This document shows, in pieces, positions 11,627-21,299 of a stretch of 50,238 bases of DNA (position 1 is its first letter; each line of letters starts with the position of its first letter). This DNA comes from Deltaproteobacteria bacterium (lineage in GTDB: Bacteria; Desulfobacterota; Desulfomonilia; UBA1062). The DNA lies in NCBI GenBank assembly GCA_029547045.1, contig JAKPQL010000071.1, positions 1-50,238 on the forward strand, in the 5' to 3' direction. The notes under the pieces were generated by a model. That model did not search any database. It had not been told where the DNA came from and worked only from the letters and a program-made list of their open reading frames with translations. The position numbers and the translations under genes are program-made.

Positions 11627-12129
11627 ATGGCCTTGATATCATATCCCTGATCCTGATCGTCGTCTTTACCGGCCTGGGCGTTTACCAGGGACTGATCAAG
11701 AGCGTCTCTTCCCTTGTGGCCCTCATCGGGGGACTCATCCTGGCCAAGAGATTTTCCGTGCAGGTGTCGCATTTCCTTTCCGCCCTGCATGTGGCCGACG
11801 TGCGCGGTGTTCTCGGGTTCATCGTCGTCTTCATCTTCTTCTTCATCATCATCAAGATCTGCATGTACCTGTTGCAGAGGATCCTGAACGCGTCAGTACT
11901 GGCGACCTTCGACACAGCCTTCGGGGGTCTCTTCGGCTTCATCAAGGGGTTTCTCATCGTCCTCATGATCGCTGCCATGCTCCAGGTGGTCCTTCCCAGG
12001 AATTCGGCGATCCTGGTGAACTCGAAGACGCTCCCGCTGACGAAGAAAGCCACAGGCATCGTCATGGGGTTCATTCCCGAACAGATGCAGCCCTACATCC
12101 AGCAGACCACCCGGAAGATCATCCGGTGA
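11623..12129 (+). CDS. cvpA: CvpA family membrane protein
   Basis: A 168-residue protein with four hydrophobic spans (about 5-25, 27-45, 62-84, 100-122) and a short cytoplasmic tail, matching the CvpA family (colicin V production protein; also needed for envelope tolerance in enterics). The start is GTG at 11623, overlapping the upstream stop. The pattern NGLDIISLILIVVFTGLGVYQGLIK is the conserved N-terminus. It is the last gene of the small operon and faces the FYDLN gene convergently across a hairpin. Confidence 0.88.
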   Translation: MNGLDIISLILIVVFTGLGVYQGLIKSVSSLVALIGGLILAKRFSVQVSHFLSALHVADVRGVLGFIVVFIFFFIIIKICMYLLQRILNASVLATFDTAFGGLFGFIKGFLIVLMIAAMLQVVLPRNSAILVNSKTLPLTKKATGIVMGFIPEQMQPYIQQTTRKIIR

Positions 12130-12130
12130 G

Positions 12131-12150
12131 GCATCCCCGAGAGGGGATGC
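12131..12150. terminator. hairpin between convergent cvpA and FYDLN genes
   Basis: A perfect 8-bp stem GCATCCCC/GGGGATGC with loop GAGA starts one base after the cvpA stop. No T-run follows on either strand, so it may act as a transcript-end stabiliser rather than a classical terminator. Confidence 0.5.
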
Positions 12151-12167
12151 TCTCGGCAGGGGACGTG

Positions 12168-12461
12168 CTATTCCGGATGCTCCACATCGGCACCCTCCTC
12201 AAGGATGATGTCCTCCATGTCCAGGACATATTCCTCCACGTCCTCGTCGGCTTCCATGGGGGTGCCGTTCTCGTCGGGCATGGACCTGAGGTCGGATTTC
12301 GCCTTGGACAGTGAACGCTTGCGCTTCCGCCTGAGCATGCGCTTGGTCTCTTCATTGTTCTGGTCTTCACCGCAGGAAGGACAGAGGGGCTGTGGCTTGC
12401 CCAAGTCGTAGAATTTCGTGCCGCATTTATAGCATTTATATCGTGTCCCGAGATCGGCCAC
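12168..12461 (-). CDS. FYDLN-type zinc-ribbon protein (TIGR02300 family)
   Basis: A 97-residue protein starting at GTG 12461, chosen because AAAGGAG lies 6 bases upstream and homologues begin within a few residues of LGTR. The N-terminal zinc ribbon has two CxxC pairs (CYKC and CPSC) around the name motif KFYDLGKPQP. A basic stretch (RRKRKRSLSKAKS) and a very acidic tail (EADEDVEEYVLDMEDIILEEG) follow. This is the TIGR02300/FYDLN acid-domain architecture, of unknown function and possibly nucleic-acid or ribosome associated. It is transcribed away from lpxC. Confidence 0.85.
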   Translation of the reverse strand: MADLGTRYKCYKCGTKFYDLGKPQPLCPSCGEDQNNEETKRMLRRKRKRSLSKAKSDLRSMPDENGTPMEADEDVEEYVLDMEDIILEEGADVEHPE

Positions 12462-12650
12462 AGTGTTCTCCTTTACGAAGTATGAGTGCATATACTCAGC
12501 GTGTGCCTCAGAGGTTGTCAAGGAAAATCTACAGGCACGTCACGGGGAGAAGGCACGGGCAGGAACACTACGATCACCCGGTCGGATAACCATGACCGAC
12601 ACCCGCCCGGTCATCCCGGATCGTGGTCCCCAGGGCCATGACAATAGCGT

Positions 12651-12679
12651 TTGACTATTGGGGACTCCTTACATAATCT
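12651..12679 (+). promoter_or_regulatory. candidate promoter of lpxC
   Basis: TTGACT (12651-12656) and TAATCT (12674-12679) are 17 bp apart. The predicted start, about 12686, is only a few bases before the lpxC ATG, so use of this promoter would give an almost leaderless mRNA that excludes the apparent ribosome binding site. Confidence 0.4.
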
Positions 12680-12689
12680 AGGATCTGCC

Positions 12690-13496
12690 ATGGATCGCTC
12701 CACTGTCCGCACAGATCTGTTCATTGAGGGAACCGGCCTCCACACGGGAAAAACGGTCTCCGTCCACATCCGGCCCTCAAGCGGCGGCATCACCTTCATC
12801 GCCGGGGGGAGGCGCATTCCCGCAACACCCGCCAACGTGGTGGACACCCGTTTGAACACCACCATCGGGGACGGGACCGCAAGCGTCTCAACCATCGAGC
12901 ACCTCATGGCAGCCCTGTACGGCTTGGGCATCACCGACTGCGATATCGAGGTGTGCGGTCCAGAGCTGCCTGCCATGGACGGATCGGCCCTGCCCTTCTT
13001 TCTCAGGATCAGGGAAGCGGGGACCGAGGCGCTCGGTTCTCCGAGCCCCCCCATCGTACTCGGCGAGACGGTCCGCGTCGAAGAGGGAGATTCATGGGTG
13101 GAGGCTGTTCCGGGACCGTTCTCCCTGCATTACGAGATCGACTTCGCCGACCCGGCCATCGGGCGCCTGCAGTATGACTTCCATGGCACCGACTTCGCAG
13201 GCCTCATCGCCCCTGCCCGCACCTTCGGCCGCATGCAGGACGTCCAGATGATGCGGTCCGCCGGGCTCGCACTGGGTGGAGGCCTGCACAACGCCGTGGT
13301 GGTGGACCACGACCGGGTGGTCAACCCCGAAGGCCTCAGGTTCCCGGACGAATACGTGCGCCACAAGGTCCTGGACTTCCTGGGCGATCTGTGGACACTG
13401 CAGTCGCCACTGCAGGCATGCCTGCGGGCGTTCAGGGCCAACCATACGCTGCATAACCGCCTGGCACGGGCCATCTTCCAGGCCATGCAGGGGTGA
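12690..13496 (+). CDS. lpxC: UDP-3-O-acyl-N-acetylglucosamine deacetylase
   Basis: A 268-residue zinc deacetylase that commits to lipid A synthesis by removing the acetyl group from UDP-3-O-acyl-GlcNAc. Zinc ligands are His71 (TIEHLMAAL), His225 and Asp229 (RHKVLD), and the catalytic His252 lies in ANHTLH. The spacings equal those of the E. coli enzyme. PAMDGSA is the usual substrate-loop motif. It is shorter than the about 305-residue enterobacterial enzyme, mostly at the C-terminus. The ATG at 12690 follows AGGA at 12680-12683. The product implies an LPS-bearing Gram-negative envelope. Confidence 0.95.
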   Translation: MDRSTVRTDLFIEGTGLHTGKTVSVHIRPSSGGITFIAGGRRIPATPANVVDTRLNTTIGDGTASVSTIEHLMAALYGLGITDCDIEVCGPELPAMDGSALPFFLRIREAGTEALGSPSPPIVLGETVRVEEGDSWVEAVPGPFSLHYEIDFADPAIGRLQYDFHGTDFAGLIAPARTFGRMQDVQMMRSAGLALGGGLHNAVVVDHDRVVNPEGLRFPDEYVRHKVLDFLGDLWTLQSPLQACLRAFRANHTLHNRLARAIFQAMQG

Positions 13497-13501
13497 GCTC
13501 C

Positions 13502-15679
13502 ATGTCCAAGAAGACCAGGGAGATGATCATCATCGCGGCCATCATCGGCGTGATGATCCTTATGAGCATCGCCAAGACCAACCTGAGCAGCCTCGGCCTG
13601 ATACCATCGAGCAACGCGGTGATCTTCACCATCATCAGCCTGAACGTGGTCCTGCTCATCCTGGTGGTCTTCCTGGTGACCCGCAACGTGGTGAAGCTCA
13701 TGCTGGAGCGCCGCAGGGGGGTGCTCGGCACGAGGCTCCGGACCAAGCTGGTCACGGCCTTCGTGACCCTCACCATCTTCCCCACCGTGATCCTGTTCTT
13801 CGCCAGCGTGGTCTTTCTCAACCGGAGCATGGAGGTGTGGCTCTCCACGGAGGTGGAAAACGCCATCGAGGAGTCCATGAACGTGGCGAGCATCTACTAC
13901 CAGGAGTCGTCCACGGACGCCATCCAGTATGCCACCTCCATCGCCATGGAGATCACGAACCGCAGACTCCTGAAGGAGGAGAACCTCAACGCCCTGCACT
14001 CCATGCTCAAGGAGAAGATGGCCCTGTTCCGGCTGTCCTCCGTGGTGGTCTTCTCAGCCCAGGAGGAGGAGCTCGTCAAGATCCTCTCCCCGGATATCAG
14101 CGCCGATGCCATGCCAAGCCCGGAATCCACCAACGTTCAGGCGGCCATGCAGGGCAAGAGCCTCTCCATGGTGGTGCAGAAGGGCAATGCTGACATCATC
14201 GAGGGGATCGTGCCCATCAGGTCCTCCTTCAACCCCAACGACGTGGTGGGAGTGCTCGTGGTGGACTTCTTCGTCCCCGAGAGCCTCTCGGGCAGGCTCA
14301 GCCTCATCAAGCGGTCCTTTTCCGACTACTCCCAGATTTTGAGGCTCAAGGGCCCCATCAAGACGAACTACATCATCCTGCTCACCTCGGTGACCCTGCT
14401 CGTCATCTTCTCCGCCGTGTGGTTCGCCCTGAACATAGCCAAGGGCCTCATCAATCCCATCGAGAAGCTCGTGGAAGGCACCCAGCGCATCTCAAAGGGC
14501 GATTTGGGGTTCAAGATCGACGTCCAGGCCGACGACGAGCTGGGGATCCTGGTGGACGACTTCAACATCATGGTGGACGACCTCAAGACCTCACGTCGGA
14601 ACCTGGAGAGCGCATACAACGAGATATCCGCACGGAATCGCTACATCATGACGGTCCTGAACACCATCTCCACCGGGGTCATCACCATCAACCGTCAGGA
14701 CCAGGTCGCGCTCATCAATCCCTCCGCCCAGACGCTCCTGGGTCTCACCCCGAGCAAGGTCGTGGGAAGGGCCGCATCGGAGGTGCTCTCCGGAGAATAC
14801 CAGCCGCTGTACAACGAACTGGTGGCGGGTCAGAAGAACTCCCGTTCGTCCACAGTGCAGAAACAGCTCCAGGTGTCCGTGGGAGGCAAGCTCCTCACGC
14901 TGCTCGGGCAGGCCTCCCCGCTCCATGCGGAGAACGACGAGAGCATCGGCCTTCTCATCGTGTTCGACGACCTCACCCAGCTCCAGCGCATGCAGCGCAT
15001 GGCCGCCTGGCGCGAGGTGGCGCGCAGGATCGCCCACGAGGTGAAGAATCCGCTCACCCCCATTCAGCTCTCGGCCCAGAGGCTCAGGCGCCGGTACCTG
15101 GACAAGCTCGGCGACGACGCGGAGGTCTTCGACGAATGCACCCGGGTCATCATCAACGAGGTGGACGTGATGAAGCGCCTGGTGAACGAATTCTCCGCCT
15201 TCGCCAAGATGCCCACCTCCATGCCCGTGCCCGACGATCTCAACCGGGTGGTGGCGGATTCGGTGGCCCTGTACCGGCAGGCCCACCAGGAGGTGGAGTA
15301 CACCCTCGATCTGGACGAGCGCATGCCCAAGGTGGACATCGACGGCTCCCAGATGAACAGGGCCGTCACCAACCTGCTCGAGAACGCCACCACGGCGATC
15401 CTGGAGGCGACGGCACCGGTGAAGAAGATCACCATCCGGACATCCTACGACCCCGAGCTTCACATCGCCACCCTGGACATCATGGACACGGGACCGGGCA
15501 TCCCCAAGGTGGTCAAGGAACGGATGTTCGAGCCCTACTTCTCCACCCGCAGGGGAGGGACAGGCCTGGGCCTGGCCATCGTGAACCGGATCATTGCGGA
15601 CCACAACGGGTTCATCCGCGTGCGCGACAACGAACCCTGCGGGACCGTGTTCAGCATAGAACTGCCTGTCAAGGAGTAA
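13502..15679 (+). CDS. NtrY-like membrane sensor histidine kinase
   Basis: A 725-residue kinase starting at ATG 13502, with AGGGGTGA upstream overlapping the lpxC stop. Three hydrophobic spans lie in the first 110 residues, then a periplasmic sensor region, and another span near residues 285-310. HAMP, PAS, a HisKA domain with His512 in RIAHEVKNPLTPIQLSAQRL, and a HATPase domain with GTGLGLAIV follow. The long HEVKNPLTPIQLSAQRLRR signature is typical of NtrY kinases. It forms a two-component pair with the sigma-54 activator that starts 3 bp after its stop. The signal is unknown; nitrogen or redox/envelope status are plausible. Confidence 0.9.
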   Translation: MSKKTREMIIIAAIIGVMILMSIAKTNLSSLGLIPSSNAVIFTIISLNVVLLILVVFLVTRNVVKLMLERRRGVLGTRLRTKLVTAFVTLTIFPTVILFFASVVFLNRSMEVWLSTEVENAIEESMNVASIYYQESSTDAIQYATSIAMEITNRRLLKEENLNALHSMLKEKMALFRLSSVVVFSAQEEELVKILSPDISADAMPSPESTNVQAAMQGKSLSMVVQKGNADIIEGIVPIRSSFNPNDVVGVLVVDFFVPESLSGRLSLIKRSFSDYSQILRLKGPIKTNYIILLTSVTLLVIFSAVWFALNIAKGLINPIEKLVEGTQRISKGDLGFKIDVQADDELGILVDDFNIMVDDLKTSRRNLESAYNEISARNRYIMTVLNTISTGVITINRQDQVALINPSAQTLLGLTPSKVVGRAASEVLSGEYQPLYNELVAGQKNSRSSTVQKQLQVSVGGKLLTLLGQASPLHAENDESIGLLIVFDDLTQLQRMQRMAAWREVARRIAHEVKNPLTPIQLSAQRLRRRYLDKLGDDAEVFDECTRVIINEVDVMKRLVNEFSAFAKMPTSMPVPDDLNRVVADSVALYRQAHQEVEYTLDLDERMPKVDIDGSQMNRAVTNLLENATTAILEATAPVKKITIRTSYDPELHIATLDIMDTGPGIPKVVKERMFEPYFSTRRGGTGLGLAIVNRIIADHNGFIRVRDNEPCGTVFSIELPVKE

Positions 15680-15681
15680 CC

Positions 15682-17031
15682 ATGAAACAGACCATACTCA
15701 TTGTGGACGACGAGGAGAGTATCCGGCTCTCGCTGAAGGGGGGGCTCGAGGACGAAGGGTACAACACGGTGCTGGCCTCGTCCGGGGACGAGGCCCAGAA
15801 GATCATCGAGAAGCAGGACCTCGACCTCATGCTCCTGGATGTCTGGATGCCCGGGAAGGACGGTCTGCAGACCCTGGAAGAGATCAAGCGCGACGGTTAC
15901 AGCATACCGGTCATCATCATGACCGGCCACGGCTCCATAGAGACCGCCATCCGTGCCATGCGCCTGGGTGCGCTGGACTTCATCGAGAAGCCTCTGGACC
16001 TCAATAAGATCATCATCACCATCAACAACACGCTTCACCTCAAGGCCCTGGAGGAGGAGAACGCCCTGCTGAAGAAGAAAACCGAGAAGGACGACGAGAT
16101 CATCGGGAACTCGCCGCCCATCCTCAGGCTCAAGGAGCAGATCGACAGGGTCTCGCCCACGGACGCGTGGGTTCTCATCCTGGGAGAGAACGGCACGGGC
16201 AAGGAACTCGTGGCGAGGCGAATCCACAAGAACAGCAGGAGGGCGGACCACCCCTTCGTGGAGGTGAACTGCGCCGCCATCCCGCAGGAGCTCATCGAGA
16301 GCGAGCTGTTCGGCCACGAAAAGGGTGCCTTCACCGGCGCCACGGAGCGCAAGCGGGGCAAGTTCGACCTGGCACACAACGGCACACTGTTCCTGGACGA
16401 GATCGGCGACATGAGCATGCCCACCCAGGCCAAGATCCTGCGTATCCTCCAGGAGCAGCGCTTCGAGCGGGTGGGTGGGGCGCAGACCATCCAGGTGGAT
16501 GTCCGGGTGCTCACGGCCACTAACAAAAACCTGGAGCAGGAGATCGCCGAAGGCAGATTCCGCCAGGACCTCTACTACCGGCTGAACGTGATCCCCATCC
16601 ACGTGCCGCGTCTCATCGACCGCCGGGACGACATCCCCGAGCTGGTGGAGCACTTCCTCAAGCTCTTCTCCCCCAACAAGGGGGGAAGGAAGACCATCAC
16701 CGAGGGTGCGGTGAAGAAACTCATGCAGCACGACTGGCCGGGCAACGTGCGCGAACTCAAGAACATCATCGAGCGACTCGTCATCATGACCCCATCCAAC
16801 ACCATCACCGCAGACGACATCATCCCGCTGGGCACCCGCGCAGCCACCGAGATGGACCGGATATTCGACATGCAGGAGCTCAAGGACGCGCGCGCCGAGT
16901 TCGAGAAGATCTTCATCGAGCGCAAGCTCCTCCAGTGCGGCAACAACATCTCCAAGACCGCAGACCTCATCGGCGTGGAGCGGAGCAACCTGCACCGCAA
17001 GATCAAGAGCCTGGGGATCGATGTGGACTGA
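15682..17031 (+). CDS. NtrX-like sigma-54-dependent response regulator
   Basis: A 449-residue NtrC-family regulator. The receiver domain has Asp9/Asp10, phosphoacceptor Asp53, Thr81 and Lys103. The AAA+ domain has Walker A GENGTGKE (168-175) and the sigma-54 contact loop GAFTGA (215-220), so it should activate RNA polymerase-sigma54. The C-terminal Fis-type helix-turn-helix reads NNISKTADLIGVERSNLHRKI. AAGGAG precedes the ATG. It is cognate to the kinase upstream. A sigma-54-type promoter with palindromic upstream sites exists in this window at 29.5-29.7 kb and is one possible target. Confidence 0.93.
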   Translation: MKQTILIVDDEESIRLSLKGGLEDEGYNTVLASSGDEAQKIIEKQDLDLMLLDVWMPGKDGLQTLEEIKRDGYSIPVIIMTGHGSIETAIRAMRLGALDFIEKPLDLNKIIITINNTLHLKALEEENALLKKKTEKDDEIIGNSPPILRLKEQIDRVSPTDAWVLILGENGTGKELVARRIHKNSRRADHPFVEVNCAAIPQELIESELFGHEKGAFTGATERKRGKFDLAHNGTLFLDEIGDMSMPTQAKILRILQEQRFERVGGAQTIQVDVRVLTATNKNLEQEIAEGRFRQDLYYRLNVIPIHVPRLIDRRDDIPELVEHFLKLFSPNKGGRKTITEGAVKKLMQHDWPGNVRELKNIIERLVIMTPSNTITADDIIPLGTRAATEMDRIFDMQELKDARAEFEKIFIERKLLQCGNNISKTADLIGVERSNLHRKIKSLGIDVD

Positions 17032-18589
17032 GACCGGAACGATACGCAAGGACCCGGGCGGCAGGCTGAACGTCGCCCTGGTGTATCCCAGCACGTACTG
17101 GGTGGGTATGTCGAACCTCGGGTTCCAGCAGATGTACCGGCTCCTCAACGCGCATCCCGGCATCCTGTGCGAGCGCTTCTTCTCCGATCACGAGCGTTCC
17201 GTGGAGACCGGCAGGCCGCTGAGCGCGTTCCACATCATCGCCTTCTCCGTCTCGTACGAGCTGGACTACATCGAAGCGGTCCGGATCCTTGCCAGGAGCG
17301 GCATCGGGACATCCTCCACGGAGCGCGCGGGCAGCCCCCTGGTCATGGCGGGGGGAGCGGCCGTGACCATGAACCCCGAGCCCTTTGCACAGGCGTGTGA
17401 CATCTGCTTCCTGGGCGACGGTGAAACCCTGCCCGAAAACCTCCACGACGCCTTCGTGGAAAGCCCCGACCTCGGCGAGTTCCTCCTTCGCATGGAGCAG
17501 GCCCCGGGGGTCTATCTCCCAGGCCGCACCCGGCCGGTCTTCGAGGGCGAGGCCCTCGCCGGGTTCGAAGGCCCCCAGCCCCGGTTCTCCCGGGTGCAGC
17601 CCCTGATCGATCCTGCCCGCTCCTGCGTGCTCACCCGGGACACGGCCTTCGGGGACATGTTCCTGGTGGAGACGGCCCGGGGCTGCCCCTTCAGCTGCGC
17701 CTTCTGCAGCGCCCGCGAGATCTACACACCGTACCGGAGCGTGCCGATGGAGAACCTCTCACCCGTGCTCGATGAGGCGGCGAGGCACCGCGACAAGGTC
17801 GGTCTGGTGAGCACCTCTCTGAACAACCACCCCCAGGCGCCGGCCATCTTCGCCGGGATCAGGGACCGGGGCCTGAAGGTGGCCCCGCCGTCTCTGAGAG
17901 CCGGCATGATCGGCCCGGAACTGCTGGACGCCATGGCTGCATCAGGGGTGAAGGGGGCCACCCTGGCCCCGGAGACCGGCTCGGACGAGCTGCGGTTCTC
18001 CACGGGGAAACGCATCCCCACCGGCACCATCCTGGAGGATGTCCGCTCCCTTGTCTCTGCGGGCATACGCGACATCAAACTCTACTTCATGGTGGGCCTG
18101 CCCGGGGAGACACCCTCCCACCTTGACGCCACCGTTGACCTCGTCAAGCGGGTCCGGCAGGTCTTCATCCAGGTGTCTCGGGGGAACCGAAGGATCGGCA
18201 CGGTGAGCGCGAGCATCAACACCTTCGTGCCCAAGCCCCACACACCCTTCGAACGCCACGCCATGATCGACCCCGGTGAGGCCAAGGCCCGCATCAGGCG
18301 CATCGCCAGGTCGCTCTCCCGCGAGAGCAACGTCTCCGTGAGCTTCGAGGGGACCAAGTGGTCATACCTGCAGGCGCTCGTCTCCCGGGGGGACCGGCGG
18401 TTGTTCGGACTCATGCAGGAACTCTCGGCCCTGGACACATCCTCATGGCACCGCTTCCTGAAGCAGTGGTCGAGAAATCCTGATTACTATGTCCTCAGGG
18501 AACGGGCTGAAGACGAGGTTTTGCCGTGGTCCTTCCTTCGAGGGGCATGCCATGGGGAGGTCGGACATGACACAGAGGCACACGAATGA
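17021..18589 (+). CDS. radical SAM protein with B12-binding-like N-terminal domain
   Basis: A 522-residue protein. The N-terminal about 190 residues resemble the cobalamin-binding Rossmann domain of B12-dependent radical SAM enzymes (LNVALVYPSTYWVGMSNLGFQ, PLVMAGGAAVTMNPEP, FLGDGE). The radical SAM barrel follows, with CPFSCAFC giving C222, C226 and C229 for the 4Fe-4S cluster. GGDGE-like and MVGLPGE segments are as in the YgiQ/MiaB-like families. The start overlaps the end of the ntrX-like gene by 11 bp, so it is probably co-transcribed with the two-component pair. The substrate cannot be told. Confidence 0.85.
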   Translation: MWTETGTIRKDPGGRLNVALVYPSTYWVGMSNLGFQQMYRLLNAHPGILCERFFSDHERSVETGRPLSAFHIIAFSVSYELDYIEAVRILARSGIGTSSTERAGSPLVMAGGAAVTMNPEPFAQACDICFLGDGETLPENLHDAFVESPDLGEFLLRMEQAPGVYLPGRTRPVFEGEALAGFEGPQPRFSRVQPLIDPARSCVLTRDTAFGDMFLVETARGCPFSCAFCSAREIYTPYRSVPMENLSPVLDEAARHRDKVGLVSTSLNNHPQAPAIFAGIRDRGLKVAPPSLRAGMIGPELLDAMAASGVKGATLAPETGSDELRFSTGKRIPTGTILEDVRSLVSAGIRDIKLYFMVGLPGETPSHLDATVDLVKRVRQVFIQVSRGNRRIGTVSASINTFVPKPHTPFERHAMIDPGEAKARIRRIARSLSRESNVSVSFEGTKWSYLQALVSRGDRRLFGLMQELSALDTSSWHRFLKQWSRNPDYYVLRERAEDEVLPWSFLRGACHGEVGHDTEAHE

Positions 18590-19283
18590 AGCGGCACCCC
18601 ACTACGTGGGCCACAGGAAGCGCCTGAAAGAGCGGTTCCGCTCATCAGGCAGGAAGGCACTCGGTGACCACGAGCTCCTGGAGCTGCTGTTGGCCTACGC
18701 CATCCCCCGCAGGGACACCAAGCCCCTGGCCAAGGAGATGCTCCGGAGGTTCGGCACCTTCCAGGCCGCCCTCGATGCAGGGTTGTCCAGGCTCGAGGAG
18801 ATTCATGGCATGGGCAGCCATGCATCGACCCTCGTCGCACTGTTCAGGGCCTGCATGAACCGCTACCTTGAGCCGGCTGCGGACACCCGCACACTCATCT
18901 CCGGGCCCGGGGACGTCACCGCCTACCTCAGAGCAGAGATCGGGGGCGAAGCAACCGAGCGCTTCCTCATCCTGTGCCTGAACGCCTCGGGCAGAATAGT
19001 CCATACCCGCACCATGGCCGAGGGGACAGTGGACGCCGCCCACGTGTACCCCCGGGAGGTCCTGAAGGAGGCCATCGGGTGCGGGGCGAGCGCGCTCATC
19101 CTGGTGCACAACCACCCCTCGGGGACCCTGACCGCCTCCGAGCAGGACCTGCGCCTCACCAGGGCCCTCACGGACCTCTGCACCCAGGTGGGCATCAGCC
19201 TCCACGACCACCTCATCGTCACCCGCTCCGGGGCCTACAGCATCCGCCTCCAGGCGCCCCTGCCGACCCGAGAAACCGGTTAA
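18567..19283 (+). CDS. radC: RadC family JAMM-domain protein
   Basis: A 238-residue protein starting at ATG 18567, 6 bases after GGGGAGG, overlapping the previous gene by 23 bp. The N-terminal half is a helix-hairpin-helix region (ALGDHELLELLLAYAIPRRDTKPLA). The C-terminal JAMM/MPN-like metal site is His181-Asn-His183, Ser191 and Asp194 (VHNHPSGTLTASEQD). RadC (UPF0758) proteins were once linked to DNA repair, but the role is unsettled. Length and motifs are normal. It is the last gene of the run that begins with lpxC. Confidence 0.92.
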   Translation: MTQRHTNEAAPHYVGHRKRLKERFRSSGRKALGDHELLELLLAYAIPRRDTKPLAKEMLRRFGTFQAALDAGLSRLEEIHGMGSHASTLVALFRACMNRYLEPAADTRTLISGPGDVTAYLRAEIGGEATERFLILCLNASGRIVHTRTMAEGTVDAAHVYPREVLKEAIGCGASALILVHNHPSGTLTASEQDLRLTRALTDLCTQVGISLHDHLIVTRSGAYSIRLQAPLPTRETG

Positions 19284-19425
19284 CCGGCCGTACCCGCCCC
19301 GTCACGGGTGTAAACGTTCTGCAAAGGAAATGTAATTATTACGTGAAATCAATTATTTAAGTTGATCAAGCGCCGCAATCGGGCCGATAGTGTGTCATAC
19401 ATTCCCACTGCAAAGGAGTATCTGC

Positions 19426-21210
19426 ATGGAACACCATCACCCGGTGCACCCCTTACGATCGCAGGCGCGGATCCTGCTGTCGAGCGTGTTCGGCCCGTAC
19501 GCCGTGGACGACGAGTACGGGAGCCGGAGCATCAACCCCATGGAGCTTTACCACAACCAGGTCACCCGGGAGCAGGGCCCGTTCTCGCTCCGCATGTTCC
19601 ACCGCTCCTTCGGTCTCATGCTGCTGAAGGAGAACATCGACGCGCCATGCACGCTGCTGGATTTCCCGAGCCTGGAGCGCTTCGTCGAGGAGATCTCCCT
19701 GCGCAGCTACGACATCATCGGCATCAGCGCCATCATCCCGAACATCGAGAAGGTGAGGAAGATGTGCGAGCTCATCAGGGCCCACCAGCCGCAGGCCACC
19801 ATCGTGGTGGGCGGCCACATCGCCAACCTCCCCGGCCTGAAGGAGTGCGTGGACTGCGACCACGTCTGCAGGGGGGAGGGGGTGCGCTGGTTCCGGGCGT
19901 ATCTCGGGCTCGACGTGGAAACACCCGTCAGGCACCCCTACGTGTACTCAGGGTACGGCACCCGCATCCTGGGCGTGAACCCGAGGGAAATCCCGGAGAA
20001 TACGGCGGCCATGCTCATCCCGTCCGTGGGCTGCCCCGTGGGCTGCAACTTCTGCTCCACCTCGGCCTTGTTCGGCGGCAAGGGGAGGTTCGTGAACTTC
20101 TTCGAGACGGGCGACGAGCTCTTCCGGGTCATGTGCGACATCGAAGAGGTCCTCAGGGTGAGTTCGTTCTTCGTCATGGACGAGAACTTCCTCCTGCACC
20201 GGAGCCGGGCGCTGCGTCTCCTGGAGCTCATGAAGCAGCACCGCAAGGCCTGGGCGCTGTTCGTGTTCTCCTCAGCGCGCGTGCTCAGGACCTACACCGT
20301 GGAGCAGCTGCTGCGCCTGGGCATCTCCTGGGTCTGGATGGGCCTGGAGGGCGAGGCCAGCACGTACCGGAAGCTCAGCGGCGTGGACACGAAAGCCCTG
20401 GTGGCCGAGCTGCAGTCCCACGGCATACGGGTCCTCGGGTCCACCATCATCGGTCTGGAGAGCCACACCCCTGAGAACATCGATGCGGTCATCGACCATG
20501 CGGTGGGCCACAACACGGTGTTCCACCAGTTCATGCTCTACACCCCGATACCGGGAACCCCGCTCTACGAACACCACCGCAGGGACGGGTCCCTGCTGGG
20601 CATCGACGAGCGGCCGCACGCGGACAACCACGGCCAGTACCGCTTCAACTACCGACACACGCACATCAAGGACGGGCAGGAGACCGGGTATCTCAAAAGG
20701 GCCTTCACCAGGGACTTCGAGGAGAACGGCCCCAGCCTCGCCCGGATGATCCGTACCATGCTGAACGGGTGGATGCGGCACAAGGACCACCCTGACCCCT
20801 GCGTGCGGGCGCGCCTCGCCAAGGAGATCAGCCCCCTGAAAACCACCTATGCCGCGGCCGTCTGGGCCATGCAGCAGTGGTACCGGCACGACCCGCGGAT
20901 GCACGCCATGATGAACTCCATCCTCTCAGACCTGTACAGGGAGTTCGGGTGGAAGACCCGCATCCTCGCGCCGCTCATGGGCGTGGTCGCATTCCTCGCC
21001 CTCGGCAGGGAACAGCAGAGGCTGGTATCCGGCCGGACCTACGAGCCCAAAACGTTCTACGAGAAGAACTCCCTGGCCCTGGGACAGGAGGTGGCGGCCC
21101 GGACCGTTGCAGCGCCGGTGCCGAGCGCCCCTGCCCGGGTGTGCGTGGACCTGGACCTGCCCGTGCACAGTCCCATGCCGCCAGAGGCGGCGCCCCCGCG
21201 AGCCCTGTGA
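19426..21210 (+). CDS. B12-binding radical SAM protein
   Basis: A 594-residue protein with AAAGGAG ahead of the ATG. The N-terminal cobalamin-binding domain spans roughly 20-165 (IIGISAIIPNIEKV, TIVVGGHIANLPG, CRGEGV). The radical SAM domain has CPVGCNFC with C203, C207 and C210 as cluster ligands, followed by FFVMDENFLLH and SSARVL, as in BchE/HpnR-type methylases and cyclases. The C-terminal 150 residues are mixed helical, with one hydrophobic stretch near ILAPLMGVVAFLAL. It stands alone. The His-rich N-terminus (MEHHHPVH) is unusual. Probably modifies a lipid, tetrapyrrole or peptide; the target is unknown. Confidence 0.82.
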   Translation: MEHHHPVHPLRSQARILLSSVFGPYAVDDEYGSRSINPMELYHNQVTREQGPFSLRMFHRSFGLMLLKENIDAPCTLLDFPSLERFVEEISLRSYDIIGISAIIPNIEKVRKMCELIRAHQPQATIVVGGHIANLPGLKECVDCDHVCRGEGVRWFRAYLGLDVETPVRHPYVYSGYGTRILGVNPREIPENTAAMLIPSVGCPVGCNFCSTSALFGGKGRFVNFFETGDELFRVMCDIEEVLRVSSFFVMDENFLLHRSRALRLLELMKQHRKAWALFVFSSARVLRTYTVEQLLRLGISWVWMGLEGEASTYRKLSGVDTKALVAELQSHGIRVLGSTIIGLESHTPENIDAVIDHAVGHNTVFHQFMLYTPIPGTPLYEHHRRDGSLLGIDERPHADNHGQYRFNYRHTHIKDGQETGYLKRAFTRDFEENGPSLARMIRTMLNGWMRHKDHPDPCVRARLAKEISPLKTTYAAAVWAMQQWYRHDPRMHAMMNSILSDLYREFGWKTRILAPLMGVVAFLALGREQQRLVSGRTYEPKTFYEKNSLALGQEVAARTVAAPVPSAPARVCVDLDLPVHSPMPPEAAPPRAL

Positions 21211-21231
21211 GGCCAGGGGCGGAGAAAGCCC

Positions 21232-21261
21232 TTGTGCGAATCCGCCTCAAAGAGCTACACT
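21232..21261 (+). promoter_or_regulatory. candidate promoter of rmuC
   Basis: TTGTGC (21232-21237) and TACACT (21256-21261) are 18 bp apart, and the rmuC ATG follows about 39 bp later. Only moderate similarity to consensus. Confidence 0.35.
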
Positions 21262-21299
21262 GATTCGCATCCTCTTCCTGGATACGGTGCGGGGGGTTC